Counted from the first letter of the stretch, positions 45,263 through 55,361 are shown. The stretch is 64,000 nt of DNA from Paenibacillus sp. FSL R7-0337 (GCF_037969875.1 NZ_CP150218.1:2542001-2606000); one strand, 5' to 3'. The notes: generated by a model from the letters alone, not told the origin. Numbers and translations: made by a program.

Positions 45263-47095
45263 TTAGCTAATGGCTGCCTGGATGACTGGCTGCATCGGTA
45301 CGATCTGGTTAATCACTTCGCGGATGGCTTCCGCATCTTCGGTGACAACCCGTTCTAACCGTTTGAATTCAAGCTCCATCTGGCTCCGGGTGATGACATT
45401 AGGTCTGCCGATGAAGATCCGGTCATGCTGAGTGGAACCCAGGTTCTCCTCATCGGTCAATAGTTCTTCATACAGCTTCTCGCCTTCACGGATACCTGAG
45501 AAGGTGATGTCGATGTCCTTGTAAGGCTCGTAACCGGACAGTGTAATTAAGTCCTCGGCCAGAGCCAGGATCTTAACCGGCGCTCCCATATCCAGGACAA
45601 ATACTTCTCCGCCATTCGCGAAGGAACCGGACTGGATTACCAGTTGAACCGCCTCGGGAATCGTCATGAAGTAACGGACCATCTCAGGATGCGTTACGGT
45701 GACAGGCCCACCAGCTGCAATCTGCTGCTTGAAGGCGGGAATGACACTGCCGCGGCTGCCTAATACGTTACCGAAGCGTACCGCAGAGAACTTGGTGGGG
45801 CTTGTTACATTGAGACTCTGCACATACATCTCGGCGATCCGCTTCGTGGCCCCCATCACGCTGGTCGGGTTCACAGCCTTGTCGGACGAGATCATCACGA
45901 AGCGCTCTGCGCCATACATGTCTGCACAGTCGGCTACATTGCGGGTCCCGAAGACATTATTCTTGATCGCTTCGGAAGGGTTGCGCTCCATCAGAGGAAC
46001 GTGCTTATGTGCTGCCGCATGAAAGACCACCTGCGGCTTATAGCTCTGGAATACATCTATTAACCGGGTGCGGTCCTGAACGTCAGCAATTAAGGTCACG
46101 ATCTCCAGATAAGGGAAGCTCTTGCGCAGTTCCATCTCAATCGTATAGATACTGTTCTCGCCATGTCCCAGAATCATCAGCTTGTCCGGTGCAAAGGGAG
46201 CTATCTGGCGGCACAGCTCTGATCCGATAGAACCGCCTGCGCCCGTAACCAGTACGGTCTTGTTATGAACATACCCCAGAATACTGTTCATGTCTGCAAC
46301 AATCGGCTCACGGCCCAGAAGGTCCTCTACGCTGACATCGCGGAGCTTCTTGACAGAGATCTTGCCTGCAATCAGATCATTCAGTGCCGGAATAATCTTC
46401 AGCTTCGCGCCTGTAGCCTTGGCCAGATTAATAATCTCGGATATTTCTGTTCTGGAGACCGAGGGCATCGCGATAATAATCTCGTGAATCTGCTTCTCCT
46501 TCACAATCCGTGGAATGTCATAACGGTTACCCAATACAGGCACACCCAGAATGGACAGGTGATATTTATCTGCGCTGTCATCAATGAATCCAACCAGCCG
46601 GGTGCTCGCGAAGGAAGGTCCCGTCAGTTCTTTGGCAATCAGGATTCCGCAGTCTCCGGCCCCGACAATCAGTGTATGGAGCTCCGTATTCTTATTGTTG
46701 CTCCGGTCACTGCGGAAGACTCTCCAGAAGAAACGAACGCCCCCCACCAGCAGCAGAACCGTCTCCATTAACCGGATTGCTATGCTGAATGGCACGCGCT
46801 CGGGCAGGATGATATAAGCGGCAGCATAAGATAACACTGATCCTACTACAATAGCTTTGAGAACTGATATAATCTCGTTAATACTGGCATATTGCCACAT
46901 TCTGCGGTAGAGTCCGAAGTAGACCAGGCTTCCCCCGACGGCCACCGTGGAGATTACGCCGAACACGATCATCTGTACCACATATTCCGGCGGAATCTCA
47001 TTGTAGAACCGGAACAGGTAGGACGTCACGATGCTGAACCATATGATCGCAATATCGATCATGAATAATACCAACACTCTTGTTTTCGCTGTCAT
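45263..47095 (-). CDS. CapD/PglF-like nucleoside-diphosphate-sugar 4,6-dehydratase, membrane-bound
   Basis: 610 residues from the ATG at 47095, which has GGAGG 8 nt upstream; a longer frame without a site exists. Four N-terminal membrane helices come first (to about residue 130), then a first Rossmann domain (LIVGAGDCGILIAKEL) and the catalytic SDR domain (VLVTGAGGSIGSELCRQIAP, VFHAAAHKHVPLMERNPSEA). SSDKAVNPTSVMGATKRIAE has Met where most SDRs have the catalytic Tyr, the form known from PglF/FlaA1/CapD-type enzymes. These convert UDP-GlcNAc to the 4-keto-6-deoxy sugar. It supplies the substrate expected for the DegT aminotransferase downstream. Confidence 0.9.
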   Translation of the reverse strand: MTAKTRVLVLFMIDIAIIWFSIVTSYLFRFYNEIPPEYVVQMIVFGVISTVAVGGSLVYFGLYRRMWQYASINEIISVLKAIVVGSVLSYAAAYIILPERVPFSIAIRLMETVLLLVGGVRFFWRVFRSDRSNNKNTELHTLIVGAGDCGILIAKELTGPSFASTRLVGFIDDSADKYHLSILGVPVLGNRYDIPRIVKEKQIHEIIIAMPSVSRTEISEIINLAKATGAKLKIIPALNDLIAGKISVKKLRDVSVEDLLGREPIVADMNSILGYVHNKTVLVTGAGGSIGSELCRQIAPFAPDKLMILGHGENSIYTIEMELRKSFPYLEIVTLIADVQDRTRLIDVFQSYKPQVVFHAAAHKHVPLMERNPSEAIKNNVFGTRNVADCADMYGAERFVMISSDKAVNPTSVMGATKRIAEMYVQSLNVTSPTKFSAVRFGNVLGSRGSVIPAFKQQIAAGGPVTVTHPEMVRYFMTIPEAVQLVIQSGSFANGGEVFVLDMGAPVKILALAEDLITLSGYEPYKDIDITFSGIREGEKLYEELLTDEENLGSTQHDRIFIGRPNVITRSQMELEFKRLERVVTEDAEAIREVINQIVPMQPVIQAAIS

Positions 47096-47136
47096 TTTCA
47101 GTGCCTCCAAAAATAACAATTTATCAATTAAACAAT

Positions 47137-47823
47137 TCAATTGCCATAGTAGTAATAGTAGTAGCCTTCACTGGCCTTGCGCTTCACGTTGTTAAGGACC
47201 ACGCCCAGCATCTTGGCCCCGACCCGGTCCAGATTGTCCTTGGCCTTAGCTGCAATATCGCGCTTCACCTTACCATAGCTGACCACCATGATTACGCCGT
47301 CACTCTTGGAGGCCACAATCTGTGCATCTGTAACGGCCAATAATGGCGGTGTATCAATGAGAATCACATCATATAACTGGCGCAGCTCCTGCAGCACCGC
47401 ACTCATCCGGTTGGAGGCCATCATCTCAGCGGGATTCGGAGGAATCGGGCCGGATGTCATCAGATACAGGTTGTTCACACCGGATTCCTGAATCACATCG
47501 GACAGATTCGCCTGCTGCGAGAGCAAGGAGGACAACCCATACCGGTTACTCAGGGAAAAAGTCTTATGCGCTGTAGGCTTACGCAAGTCACCATCGATTA
47601 GCAGCACCTTCTTATCCGCTTGCGCGTACGCAGCGGCCAGGTTAGCAGTAACGGTAGACTTCCCTTCCTCCGGTCCGGAAGAAGTGACCATAATAATCTG
47701 GATCTGTTCATCGACAGAGGAGAAATCTATGTTCGTGCGCAGTGCCCGAAAGGCTTCGGATACCGGCGAACGCGGGTTGGTCACGGTGATCAGATGGCGT
47801 TGTTTATTTGGCTGCTGTGACAT
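47137..47823 (-). CDS. Capsular tyrosine kinase (BY-kinase, CapB/CpsD-like)
   Basis: 228 residues, the cytoplasmic ATPase half of a split BY-kinase. Walker A is SSGPEEGKSTVTANLA (about residues 45-60), Walker A' is VLLIDGDLRKPTAHKTF, Walker B is DVILIDTPPLLAV. The protein ends in a cluster of six consecutive tyrosines near the C-terminus, the usual autophosphorylation tail. It works with the YveK-like membrane adaptor encoded just upstream, with which it overlaps by 20 bp, and is countered by the CpsB-like phosphatase. The phosphorylation cycle controls polymer length and export. Confidence 0.93.
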   Translation of the reverse strand: MSQQPNKQRHLITVTNPRSPVSEAFRALRTNIDFSSVDEQIQIIMVTSSGPEEGKSTVTANLAAAYAQADKKVLLIDGDLRKPTAHKTFSLSNRYGLSSLLSQQANLSDVIQESGVNNLYLMTSGPIPPNPAEMMASNRMSAVLQELRQLYDVILIDTPPLLAVTDAQIVASKSDGVIMVVSYGKVKRDIAAKAKDNLDRVGAKMLGVVLNNVKRKASEGYYYYYYGN

Positions 47824-48586
47824 GCTCGAGTTCCCCCGCCTTTCTGCTCTGTGTCTGAGCCTGCTGCCCGGTGGTCTTGGTTTCTTCCTGGCCCAGCCGG
47901 GTAATCATGGCTATAGTCGGAAGTCCGAGGTATTTCTTAATGTCGTCTTCTGTCTTCAACGTATCATCGAGATACTCCAGCAAGAAGGCAATCCCCAGGC
48001 CGATCATCAGGGATACGATAAAAGCAATCGCGAGGTTCATGACCACATTCGGCTCTACCGGTCCGGGTGCAACTGGCGGATTAAGCTTGGCTTCGTTGAG
48101 GATGGACACATTCTGTACGTTAAACAAGGACGGAATCTCCTGCTTAAATACAAGTGATATGGCATTCACGATCTCTGCGGCTCTCTGGTATGAATTATCT
48201 CGAACGACAAGTGTCATCACCTGCGTATTATTTACAGAACTCACGTTAACCTTCTTCAGCATTTCCTCTGCCGTAATTCCGAATTGCGGATAATTCTTGG
48301 CCACAACATCAAGGATCGCCGGAGTCTTAATAATTTCCTTGTACGTATTGATCAGCTGAATGTTGGTATTAATCTGATTTAGGTCCAGCTGCGCTGCCGT
48401 AGCTTGGGTAGGCGTCTGATTAACAATGATCTTCGTTGAAGCTTCATAGACCGGATTCTTGATATATAAGCTGTAGATCCCGGCAAGAACACAAGCCACG
48501 ATAACAATGCTGATAATCATCCACAGTCTCTTCCTGACAATCTGGAAATAATCGCGCAAATCCAATTCTTGTGCTGACAAGTGCAT
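47804..48586 (-). CDS. YveK/Wzz-family chain-length and kinase-activating membrane protein
   Basis: 260 residues. The N-terminal Wzz domain is DLRDYFQIVRKRLWMIISIV, with the first membrane helix near residues 19-40. An extracellular part is followed by a second helix (VVMNLAIAFIVSLMIGLGIA, about 173-193). The cytoplasmic tail KTEDDIKKYLGLPTIAMITR is the segment that activates the partner kinase. The ATG at 48586 is only 3 nt from GGAGG; a TTG 6 nt further is better spaced and may be the true start. The gene overlaps capB by 20 bp. Confidence 0.9.
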   Translation of the reverse strand: MHLSAQELDLRDYFQIVRKRLWMIISIVIVACVLAGIYSLYIKNPVYEASTKIIVNQTPTQATAAQLDLNQINTNIQLINTYKEIIKTPAILDVVAKNYPQFGITAEEMLKKVNVSSVNNTQVMTLVVRDNSYQRAAEIVNAISLVFKQEIPSLFNVQNVSILNEAKLNPPVAPGPVEPNVVMNLAIAFIVSLMIGLGIAFLLEYLDDTLKTEDDIKKYLGLPTIAMITRLGQEETKTTGQQAQTQSRKAGELEHVTAAK

Positions 48587-48618
48587 TTCCCTCCAAGCTG
48601 TAAATTCTTATATTCTCC

Positions 48619-48654
48619 AAAAAAGTGCCTCCTCTCTAAACGACGAGAGGAGGC
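48619..48654 (-). terminator. Strong hairpin terminator between SLH gene and yveK-like gene
   Basis: On the minus strand, GCCTCCTCTC pairs with GAGAGGAGGC, an uninterrupted 10-bp GC-rich stem around GTCGTTTA, then AC and six T. It lies 20 bp after the SLH gene stop. No clear promoter separates it from the kinase operon, so partial read-through may set relative expression. Confidence 0.85.
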
Positions 48655-48673
48655 TCTCCACAATACTATTTAC

Positions 48674-50701
48674 TTACTTGAAGTTGATGGTGCGGTAGAT
48701 AATCACTGCAGCTTCAGCACGTGTAGCTGTGTTGTTAGGATTGAACTTGCCGGCGTTGCCGATAACCAGGTTATTGCTGGCAGCGAAGGCTACTCCGTCT
48801 TTCAGGGAAGCAGCGATCTTGCCTGCATCAGAGAACTTGCTCAGGGAGCTGACATTCGTTGCAGCTTCCGGCTTCTGCGACTTCACGGCACGGGCAATCA
48901 TCGTTGCCATTTCTGCACGCGTAATCGTTGCATTAGGATCGAACTGGGCTGCACTGCGTCCAGTAATGATTCCCTTCTCAGCAGCAACAGCTACATAAGG
49001 AGCATACCAGGCAGTGGAGCTTACATCGCCGAAGCTCTGCTTCGCGGAGTTGTTCTCCAGGTTCAGTGCGCGGATCAGCATCTTGGAGAATTCTGCACGG
49101 GTCACATTGCTCTTCGGAGCAAAGTTGCCGTTGCCTACGCCTTCAATAGCGCCCTTGGCTGCTACGACTGAGATCTGTCTTCCAGCCCAGGCTTGAACAC
49201 TGGCAACATCCTTGAAGCTGACTTTGTTCTCCAGTACAGCGTAGGAAGAGAAGCCGTCACGCGGTTCAGTGATGTGATCACCGTCTACAACACCACCCTG
49301 GTATTGCAGTGCGCCGTAAACTACCTTCGCAACGGACAGCAGTTCGCGGTCAAGGCCTTCTGTATTCTTAAGCGGCAGCTTGATGATGATTGGCTGCTTG
49401 AAGGTGGATGTAACCACACCGCCCACAGTCAATTCGAAGTCGTATACGCTTGATGTCAGCTTATTGCTGGACAGGGAAGTTACGGTTGTATCTGCTACAG
49501 TGGAAGTAGTCAGTGTAATAGCTTCACTGAACTGTCCTACTGGAATCGTTACGGTCAAGCCGTTGAAGGTAATTGCAATGTTGGCAATGCCTTTCGCCTT
49601 GGCTGCTTCGATGATTGCTTTGGACAATGGTACTTCTACCGTTGCCGCATTCACTGTACCCAGGTTCAGGGTAAGGGTAAGACCTGTCTTACCGGCATTG
49701 GCTGCAACTAGTGCATCGAAGGCTTTCAGTACGTCAGCATCTACGAGCTTCAAGGTTGCTTTGTCGCCTACAATCGTTACCAGCTTGGATACATCGTAGA
49801 TTCCTGGCGTAGCAGTAGGGTTCGTAACTGGGATTGTTACTGTGCCGTTGCCGCCGCCACCGCCAGTACTAGTTCCAGGAGGATTAGGCTCAGTAGTTCC
49901 GCCATCGGTGATGTAAGCTCTAACATAAGCTGAAGCAAGAGCCATCATTGCTGGCTTAGCTGTTGGGATTGTATCCTTCAGGTTCTTCAGACTGAGCTTA
50001 ATATCTCCAGGAGTAATGTTAAGGTTGTACACTACCTGGCTTACGGTCAGACCACCTTCAACTGTGTTGTGGTTCAGCACCTTGGTAATGGCTTCATCCA
50101 GCAATTTATTCAGAGCATCATCAGTGCTGGAAGCATTAGCGATCAGGTTCAACAAATCAGTTGCGGACTTATTGCTGATCATTGCGCGAAGTTCAGCTTC
50201 AACGCCTTTGTCACCGAACAGGAATTCAGTGAAGTCGTCAGCTGTAAGATTAGATACGTCAGCCTTAGCTGCAATCTTCTTCAGCAAGGCAACGTTGTCC
50301 AGATTGTAGCGGATCTCCTTAATTGCAGTGTAATCCTTGTCATACACATCGTAGACTACACTGGATACACTCGTGAAAGCTTTATGGGCAGTTGCAAGAT
50401 CTTCATTATTCAATTTAAGCTTAGAGAGTACTGGTTGGAAGATCTGTTCGAACTTCTCAGCGCTAAGTTTGCCCGCTTCCTGCTCATACGCAAGCAATGC
50501 TTGTCTCTCTTTCTCTGTAAGCTGAGCATAAATCTTCTCAACCTTAGCTTTCACATCTGCCTGCGATACTGCTGCTGCGGAAGCTGTACTCACTCCAAAA
50601 TGTTCAGCCAGCCCCTTGCTGCTGAACGGGAATCCGGCAACGGATGCCGCTGCCATACTTACTGCTAGTGTAGATACTGCTAGTTTTTTCTTCAAAGTCA
50701 C
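48674..50701 (-). CDS. SLH-domain surface protein upstream of the capsule operon
   Basis: 675 residues from a GTG (50701) with AGGTGG 7 nt upstream. A signal peptide (KKKLAVSTLAVSMAAASVAG, cleaved probably near STASA) is followed by a helical domain (VEKIYAQLTEKERQALLAYE, about 50-270), a Gly/Thr linker (GTSTGGGGGNGTVTIP), a beta-rich domain (about 290-490) and three C-terminal SLH domains (SFKDVASVQAWAGRQISVVA; FGDVSSTAWYAPYVAVAAEK; FSDAGKIAASLKDGVAFAAS). SLH repeats anchor it to the cell wall polymer. It may be an S-layer-like component expressed with the capsule. The extracellular function of the middle region is not recognisable. Confidence 0.87.
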   Translation of the reverse strand: MTLKKKLAVSTLAVSMAAASVAGFPFSSKGLAEHFGVSTASAAAVSQADVKAKVEKIYAQLTEKERQALLAYEQEAGKLSAEKFEQIFQPVLSKLKLNNEDLATAHKAFTSVSSVVYDVYDKDYTAIKEIRYNLDNVALLKKIAAKADVSNLTADDFTEFLFGDKGVEAELRAMISNKSATDLLNLIANASSTDDALNKLLDEAITKVLNHNTVEGGLTVSQVVYNLNITPGDIKLSLKNLKDTIPTAKPAMMALASAYVRAYITDGGTTEPNPPGTSTGGGGGNGTVTIPVTNPTATPGIYDVSKLVTIVGDKATLKLVDADVLKAFDALVAANAGKTGLTLTLNLGTVNAATVEVPLSKAIIEAAKAKGIANIAITFNGLTVTIPVGQFSEAITLTTSTVADTTVTSLSSNKLTSSVYDFELTVGGVVTSTFKQPIIIKLPLKNTEGLDRELLSVAKVVYGALQYQGGVVDGDHITEPRDGFSSYAVLENKVSFKDVASVQAWAGRQISVVAAKGAIEGVGNGNFAPKSNVTRAEFSKMLIRALNLENNSAKQSFGDVSSTAWYAPYVAVAAEKGIITGRSAAQFDPNATITRAEMATMIARAVKSQKPEAATNVSSLSKFSDAGKIAASLKDGVAFAASNNLVIGNAGKFNPNNTATRAEAAVIIYRTINFK

Positions 50702-50787
50702 TTGTCATCCACCTCTTTGTATGTATTTGAATTAATAATAGTGCAAGAATCCAGTAATACCCATTCTACCATTAATGACAGTGGAGG

Positions 50788-51570
50788 TCACCCCTTACGC
50801 GAAAAAAATCCGAACAATCTATGAAGTTTACTGTTAGATTGAATAGGATTAACTCGATTAATCTCCTTATTTGCAAGGATATCGCGCGCATTTTGTTGAA
50901 AAAAGTCGACTGACTCTGCTCCTAATTCCCGCCGCACCACCCCGTAAGCCTCGCTTAATCCAAAGGGACGGTTCATAGAATCATGCGCATCGGATGCAAT
51001 AATATGCACGGCATGCTGCCGGCATAATTCGAGCGACAGCTTCTGCAGCTTACTCCCGAAGACGCCAGCGATACTCTGTGCGGTTACCTGTCCCATGGCA
51101 CCAAGCTCTATTAACCGCAGCAGCTTGGACGAATCGGCAGCAATCTCCGCGTTGCGCTCCGGGTGGGCGATCACCGGCACCATTCCCTGAATGACCAGCT
51201 CATGGCAGGTCTCTTCCATCGTGCGGGGCACCCTAGAAGAGGGCATCTCCAGCAAAATATACCGGGAACCGGCAAGCGTCAGCAGTTGTCCGCGCTCCAG
51301 ATCATCGAGCAGTTCACCGTAGATCCGGATCTCCTGCCCCTGCAGCACGATCAGCGGATTGCCTGCCTCCTGCAGCTTCGCATTCAGCACCCGCACCGCC
51401 GCTTCAATCTCCGGGGCCGGATTCATATAGACTCCGTTCGCATGGTGGGGGGTAGCTATTACAGTTGAAATACCATCGTTATGGGCGTCAAGCGCCATGG
51501 CGAGAGCGGCGTCGTAATCAGCGGCTCCGTCATCCATGAAGGGTAGAATGTGGCTATGGATATCTATCAT
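50788..51570 (-). CDS. CpsB/YwqE-like tyrosine-protein phosphatase
   Basis: 260 residues from the ATG at 51570, giving the family-typical start MIDIHSHILPFMDDGA; longer frames exist, and the ribosome-binding site is weak in each case. A PHP-fold manganese phosphatase: metal-binding motifs are DIHSH, ATPHHANG, AHPERN and IASDAHD. It removes phosphate from the tyrosine tail of the capsule kinase. It lies upstream of the SLH gene on the same strand; 86 bp separate them. Confidence 0.9.
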   Translation of the reverse strand: MIDIHSHILPFMDDGAADYDAALAMALDAHNDGISTVIATPHHANGVYMNPAPEIEAAVRVLNAKLQEAGNPLIVLQGQEIRIYGELLDDLERGQLLTLAGSRYILLEMPSSRVPRTMEETCHELVIQGMVPVIAHPERNAEIAADSSKLLRLIELGAMGQVTAQSIAGVFGSKLQKLSLELCRQHAVHIIASDAHDSMNRPFGLSEAYGVVRRELGAESVDFFQQNARDILANKEINRVNPIQSNSKLHRLFGFFSRKG

Positions 51571-51671
51571 ATGTTGTTTATCGGTCCCTTCGTAGAGGAT
51601 ATGTATAGTTTCCGCAAAAAAATACAACCATTTCACTAGGAAATGATTGCCATATTTTAAAACAATATCGC

Positions 51672-52259
51672 CTACGCTTCCAGTCGGAACAGCCGGCCGG
51701 CCGCCTCTGCAAGTCTCTCATCTACTTCGTTAATTACTGCCTCTTGCTGACTACGGTTGCGCATATCGAGCAGTCTATCAATCTCTTGACGGAGCTGCTC
51801 AATCTCACCTTCTACGTTCTGACGCTTGTAGACAGCCAGCATCTCTGCCACTGAATATTTATGCTGATAGATCAGCTTGGTGCCTTCCGGCCTCACTTCC
51901 GAGATCCGGCGCACCGAGCCGCCTTCATAGTAATACATCATCGTTAGATCCTTATAAATCCGGTTTACGGTCCCCGTGCCCTTATACATGAAGAATAATT
52001 TGCGGACTGCATTAATCAGATGAGGATTCACCACCCTGCAGGTCAAGGAACCCATATAGATGCCGCCTTTGCGTTCAAAAGACAGATGAACCTCCTCGCC
52101 TCCGGCCTCCTCCAGCACAATCTCCTGTTCGCCCGCGCCCAGTACCTTCACACGGTGACTGATATAGCTGGTATCTGCTGTCTGCAGGAACTGGTTCAGC
52201 TGAAATTCGGTCATTTGCATCGTTGCATTCACATATTCCATCGCCAGACGCTGAGCCAT
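51672..52259 (-). CDS. Conserved protein of unknown function
   Basis: 195 residues from the ATG at 52259 (GAGGG 6 nt upstream). It has no signal peptide or membrane helix. The N-terminal half is mixed beta (VKVLGAGEQEIVLEEAGGEE, VHLSFERKGGIYMGSLTCRV). The C-terminal half is helical with a probable coiled coil (VEGEIEQLRQEIDRLLDMRN). It seems to be a Paenibacillus-type protein; I recall similar sequences being named a non-ribosomal peptide synthetase module, which nothing here supports. It lies 30 bp downstream of the engB gene, so it could be cotranscribed with the lon-engB operon. Confidence 0.65.
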   Translation of the reverse strand: MAQRLAMEYVNATMQMTEFQLNQFLQTADTSYISHRVKVLGAGEQEIVLEEAGGEEVHLSFERKGGIYMGSLTCRVVNPHLINAVRKLFFMYKGTGTVNRIYKDLTMMYYYEGGSVRRISEVRPEGTKLIYQHKYSVAEMLAVYKRQNVEGEIEQLRQEIDRLLDMRNRSQQEAVINEVDERLAEAAGRLFRLEA

Positions 52260-52289
52260 AAACATCCCTCAATTCTTAATGACAAACCC

Positions 52290-52955
52290 TTAAGTCTCGG
52301 AAGGCGCTTCGTGCTGCGGTTCATCCCCGGAATTCGGATCATCCGGTTCTGCCGGAAGCTCTTCTTCGGTGGGTAGAGTATGTCTATCTATAAGTTCCCA
52401 TAATTCGTCTTTGCCAAGTCCAATCTCTGATGAATACGCAATGAAGCTGTCTCCCGGCAGCACACCGAGTTCCTGCTTCATGATCTTAATGTGCTTCGGC
52501 CAGCGGGTCTTCGGAATTTTGTCCGCTTTGGTGGCCACTACGCAGAGCGGCAGATCGTAGTGCTTCAGCCAGTCGAACATCATTTTGTCATTGGCCGTCG
52601 GCGGGTGGCGCAGATCTACGATAAGCAGGACCATCTTCAGCGTCTCGCGCTCTGCCATGTACTTTTCGACCATTTTGCCCCAGGAGGCGCGTTGTGTCTT
52701 CGAGACCTTGGCATAGCCATAGCCCGGGAAGTCAACGAAATACATGCTCTCATTCACACGATAATAGTTCATATGCTGCGTCTTGCCCGGTGTAGAACTG
52801 GTACGGGCCAGATTCTTGCGGTTAATCATCCGGTTGATCAGAGAAGACTTCCCTACATTGGAGCGCCCTGCCAGAGCAATCTCCGGCAAGGCATCCACAG
52901 GGTATTGGTCAGGGCCTACGGCACTGATAATAAATTCGGAGCTAATAACTTTCAT
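52290..52955 (-). CDS. engB: Ribosome biogenesis GTPase EngB (YsxC/YihA)
   Basis: 221 residues. GTPase motifs are complete: G1 [15 protein letters not shown]2 region with TSSTPGKT, G3 [10 protein letters not shown]4 ATKADK and G5 YSSE. The C-terminal tail is acidic and proline-rich ([17 protein letters not shown]), longer than in B. subtilis YsxC. The protein is needed for assembly of the 50S subunit. It follows lonA by 12 bp, the usual Firmicute order. Confidence 0.96.
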   Translation of the reverse strand: MKVISSEFIISAVGPDQYPVDALPEIALAGRSNVGKSSLINRMINRKNLARTSSTPGKTQHMNYYRVNESMYFVDFPGYGYAKVSKTQRASWGKMVEKYMAERETLKMVLLIVDLRHPPTANDKMMFDWLKHYDLPLCVVATKADKIPKTRWPKHIKIMKQELGVLPGDSFIAYSSEIGLGKDELWELIDRHTLPTEEELPAEPDDPNSGDEPQHEAPSET

Positions 52956-52967
52956 AGGACTTCCTTT

Positions 52968-55361
52968 CTAATGCACACTACTCGGCGCTTCAATGCTTAT
53001 TTCTGTGTCTGAGTCTGAATCGGTGTTGATGCCTTCTTCATGATCTACGAGCGCGTGCTTCAGTACCTGATCCATATGGGATACCGGCACGAACTCGACA
53101 TCACTAAGGACACTCTCAGGAATATCCTTGAGGTCGCGTTCATTGTCCTTCGGGATAAGAATCTTCTTGTAGCCTGCACGGTGGGCAGCCAGCGATTTCT
53201 CCTTAAGACCTCCGATAGGCAATACGCGTCCGCGCAGCGTGATCTCACCGGTCATAGCAACATGCTTGGAGACATAACGCTTGGTGAGCGCAGAGATCAG
53301 CGCCGTGGCGATTGTAATCCCTGCGGACGGGCCGTCCTTGGGAATGGCACCTTCGGGAATATGGATGTGAATATCGTTCTTCTCGTGAAAATCAGGAGCA
53401 AGCCCCAGCTCCTCCGCCTTCGAGCGGGTATAGCTGAAGGCGGCCTGCGCCGACTCCTTCATTACATCGCCGAGCTGTCCGGTCAGCGTCAGCTTCCCGG
53501 TGCCCTGGACCACCGTGACTTCAATCAGCAGCGTATCGCCGCCAACCTCTGTCCAGGCCAGCCCGGTAACGGTACCGATCTGATCCTCCAGCTCTGCCAT
53601 TCCATAGCGGTACTTGGAGGCTCCCAGGTAATCCTTGATCTCTTCTGGAAGAATGCTGACGCGCTCCTTCTCTTCGGAGACGATCTGCTTCGCCGCCTTA
53701 CGGCAAAGGGCCGCAATCTGCTGCTCCAGATTCCGCACCCCGGATTCGCGGGTGTACTCGCGCACCATCTTCAGCAGCGTATCATCTCCGATGGACAGCT
53801 GCTCTTCCGCAAGGCCGTGGCTCTTGCGCTGCTTCGGCAGCAGATAGCGGCTGGCAATCTCCAGCTTCTCCAGCTCCGTATAGCCGGGAATGAACAGCAT
53901 CTCCATCCGGTCCAGCAGCGGACGCGGGATGTTATGCACGGCATTCGCCGTAGTGACGAACATGACATTCGACAAGTCGAACGGCAGCTCTACGAAGTGA
54001 TCGCTGAACGTATTGTTCTGTTCCGGGTCCAGCACCTCCAGCAGGGCCGCCGACGGATCGCCGCGGAAGTCCGCTGCCATCTTGTCGATCTCATCCAGCA
54101 GGAAGACCGGATTAATGCTGCCTGCCGTCTTCATTCCCTGGATGATCCGGCCCGGCATTGCGCCGACATACGTACGGCGGTGACCCCGGATCTCGGCTTC
54201 ATCCCGCACGCCGCCCAGCGAGATGCGGACGAACTTGCGGTTCAGGGAGCGGGCGATGGAGCGGGCGAGCGAGGTTTTGCCGACGCCAGGAGGACCTACC
54301 AGACACAGAATCGGTCCTTTCAGACCCTTGACCAGCTTCTGCACGGCCAGGTATTCCAGCACCCGTTCCTTCGGCTTCTCCAGACCATAATGGTCTGCGT
54401 CCAGCACTTCTTCTGCCTTACGGATATCCAGATCATCTTCCGTAGCTTCGCTCCAGGGCAGACCGAGCAGCCAATCCACATAGTTGCGGATGACGCTGCC
54501 TTCGGCCGAGCTTGCCGGCATTTTCTCCAGCCGGTCGATTTCCTTCAGGATCTTCTCCTGCACCCGCTCCGGCAGGTTCTTCTCTTCCATCTGAGCGCGC
54601 AGCTCATCAGCTTCGCCGGCCCGGCCTTCCTTCTCGCCAAGCTCCTTCTGGATCGCTTTCATCTGCTCGCGCAGGTAATACTCCTTCTGGGTCTTCTCCA
54701 TCTGCTTCTTCACGCGCTGGCTGATCTTGCGTTCGAGTTCCAGCACTTCGCGCTCATTATTGAGGATATCGAGCAGCTTCTCCAGACGCTTGCTGACGTC
54801 AATGGTCTCCAGGATCTCCTGTTTGTCCTTGATCTTCAGCGCCAGATGACTGGTGATAACATCCGCCAGCCGCCCGGGCTCCTCGATATCGGAGACCGCA
54901 GCGAGTGTCTCTGGCGTTACTTTTTTGGACAAAGTGATGTAGTGTTCGAACTGGCTCAGCACGCTGCGCATCAGGGCATCGCTCTCCTGGTCCACATCCT
55001 CCTGCTCCGGCAGCTCACGCGCCATCACCTCGTAGTACTCTTCGTTGTCCGTATAATGAATAATCTCGGCCCGCTCTACGCCTTCCACCAGCACACGGAT
55101 CGTGCCGTTGGGGAGCTTCAGCATCTGCCGCACATTCGCCACCGTACCTACGCGGAATATATCCTCTTGCCCCGGCTCTTCAATATTAACTTCCGACTGG
55201 GAGCAGAGGAGAATCAGATTATCTTCAACCATAGCTTTCTCTAGTGCCCGGACGGACTTCTCACGGCCTACATCCAGATGCAGAACCATACTGGGATATA
55301 CAAGAAGACCTCTAAGCGGTAATAAAGGAAAACGACGACCTTTGGATTTATTTTGTATCAT
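52968..55361 (-). CDS. lonA: ATP-dependent protease Lon (LonA)
   Basis: 797 residues from the ATG at 55361, 9 nt after GGAGGT; an 18-nt longer frame begins inside that region. The N-terminal substrate domain ([20 protein letters not shown]) is followed by a coiled-coil ([20 protein letters not shown]) and an AAA+ module with Walker [14 protein letters not shown] and Walker [11 protein letters not shown]. The C-terminal protease has the catalytic Ser in [13 protein letters not shown] and Lys in [14 protein letters not shown]. It degrades misfolded and regulatory proteins. It is co-transcribed with engB, and lonB lies upstream with its own terminator between them. Confidence 0.97.
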   Translation of the reverse strand: MIQNKSKGRRFPLLPLRGLLVYPSMVLHLDVGREKSVRALEKAMVEDNLILLCSQSEVNIEEPGQEDIFRVGTVANVRQMLKLPNGTIRVLVEGVERAEIIHYTDNEEYYEVMARELPEQEDVDQESDALMRSVLSQFEHYITLSKKVTPETLAAVSDIEEPGRLADVITSHLALKIKDKQEILETIDVSKRLEKLLDILNNEREVLELERKISQRVKKQMEKTQKEYYLREQMKAIQKELGEKEGRAGEADELRAQMEEKNLPERVQEKILKEIDRLEKMPASSAEGSVIRNYVDWLLGLPWSEATEDDLDIRKAEEVLDADHYGLEKPKERVLEYLAVQKLVKGLKGPILCLVGPPGVGKTSLARSIARSLNRKFVRISLGGVRDEAEIRGHRRTYVGAMPGRIIQGMKTAGSINPVFLLDEIDKMAADFRGDPSAALLEVLDPEQNNTFSDHFVELPFDLSNVMFVTTANAVHNIPRPLLDRMEMLFIPGYTELEKLEIASRYLLPKQRKSHGLAEEQLSIGDDTLLKMVREYTRESGVRNLEQQIAALCRKAAKQIVSEEKERVSILPEEIKDYLGASKYRYGMAELEDQIGTVTGLAWTEVGGDTLLIEVTVVQGTGKLTLTGQLGDVMKESAQAAFSYTRSKAEELGLAPDFHEKNDIHIHIPEGAIPKDGPSAGITIATALISALTKRYVSKHVAMTGEITLRGRVLPIGGLKEKSLAAHRAGYKKILIPKDNERDLKDIPESVLSDVEFVPVSHMDQVLKHALVDHEEGINTDSDSDTEISIEAPSSVH

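Noticed and set aside
53040..55244. A 734-codon open frame on the plus strand opposite lonA
   Set aside because: It is a mirror of the GC-rich lonA coding sequence, rich in Arg, His, Gln and Leu, without domain motifs or ribosome-binding site; lonA motifs are complete.
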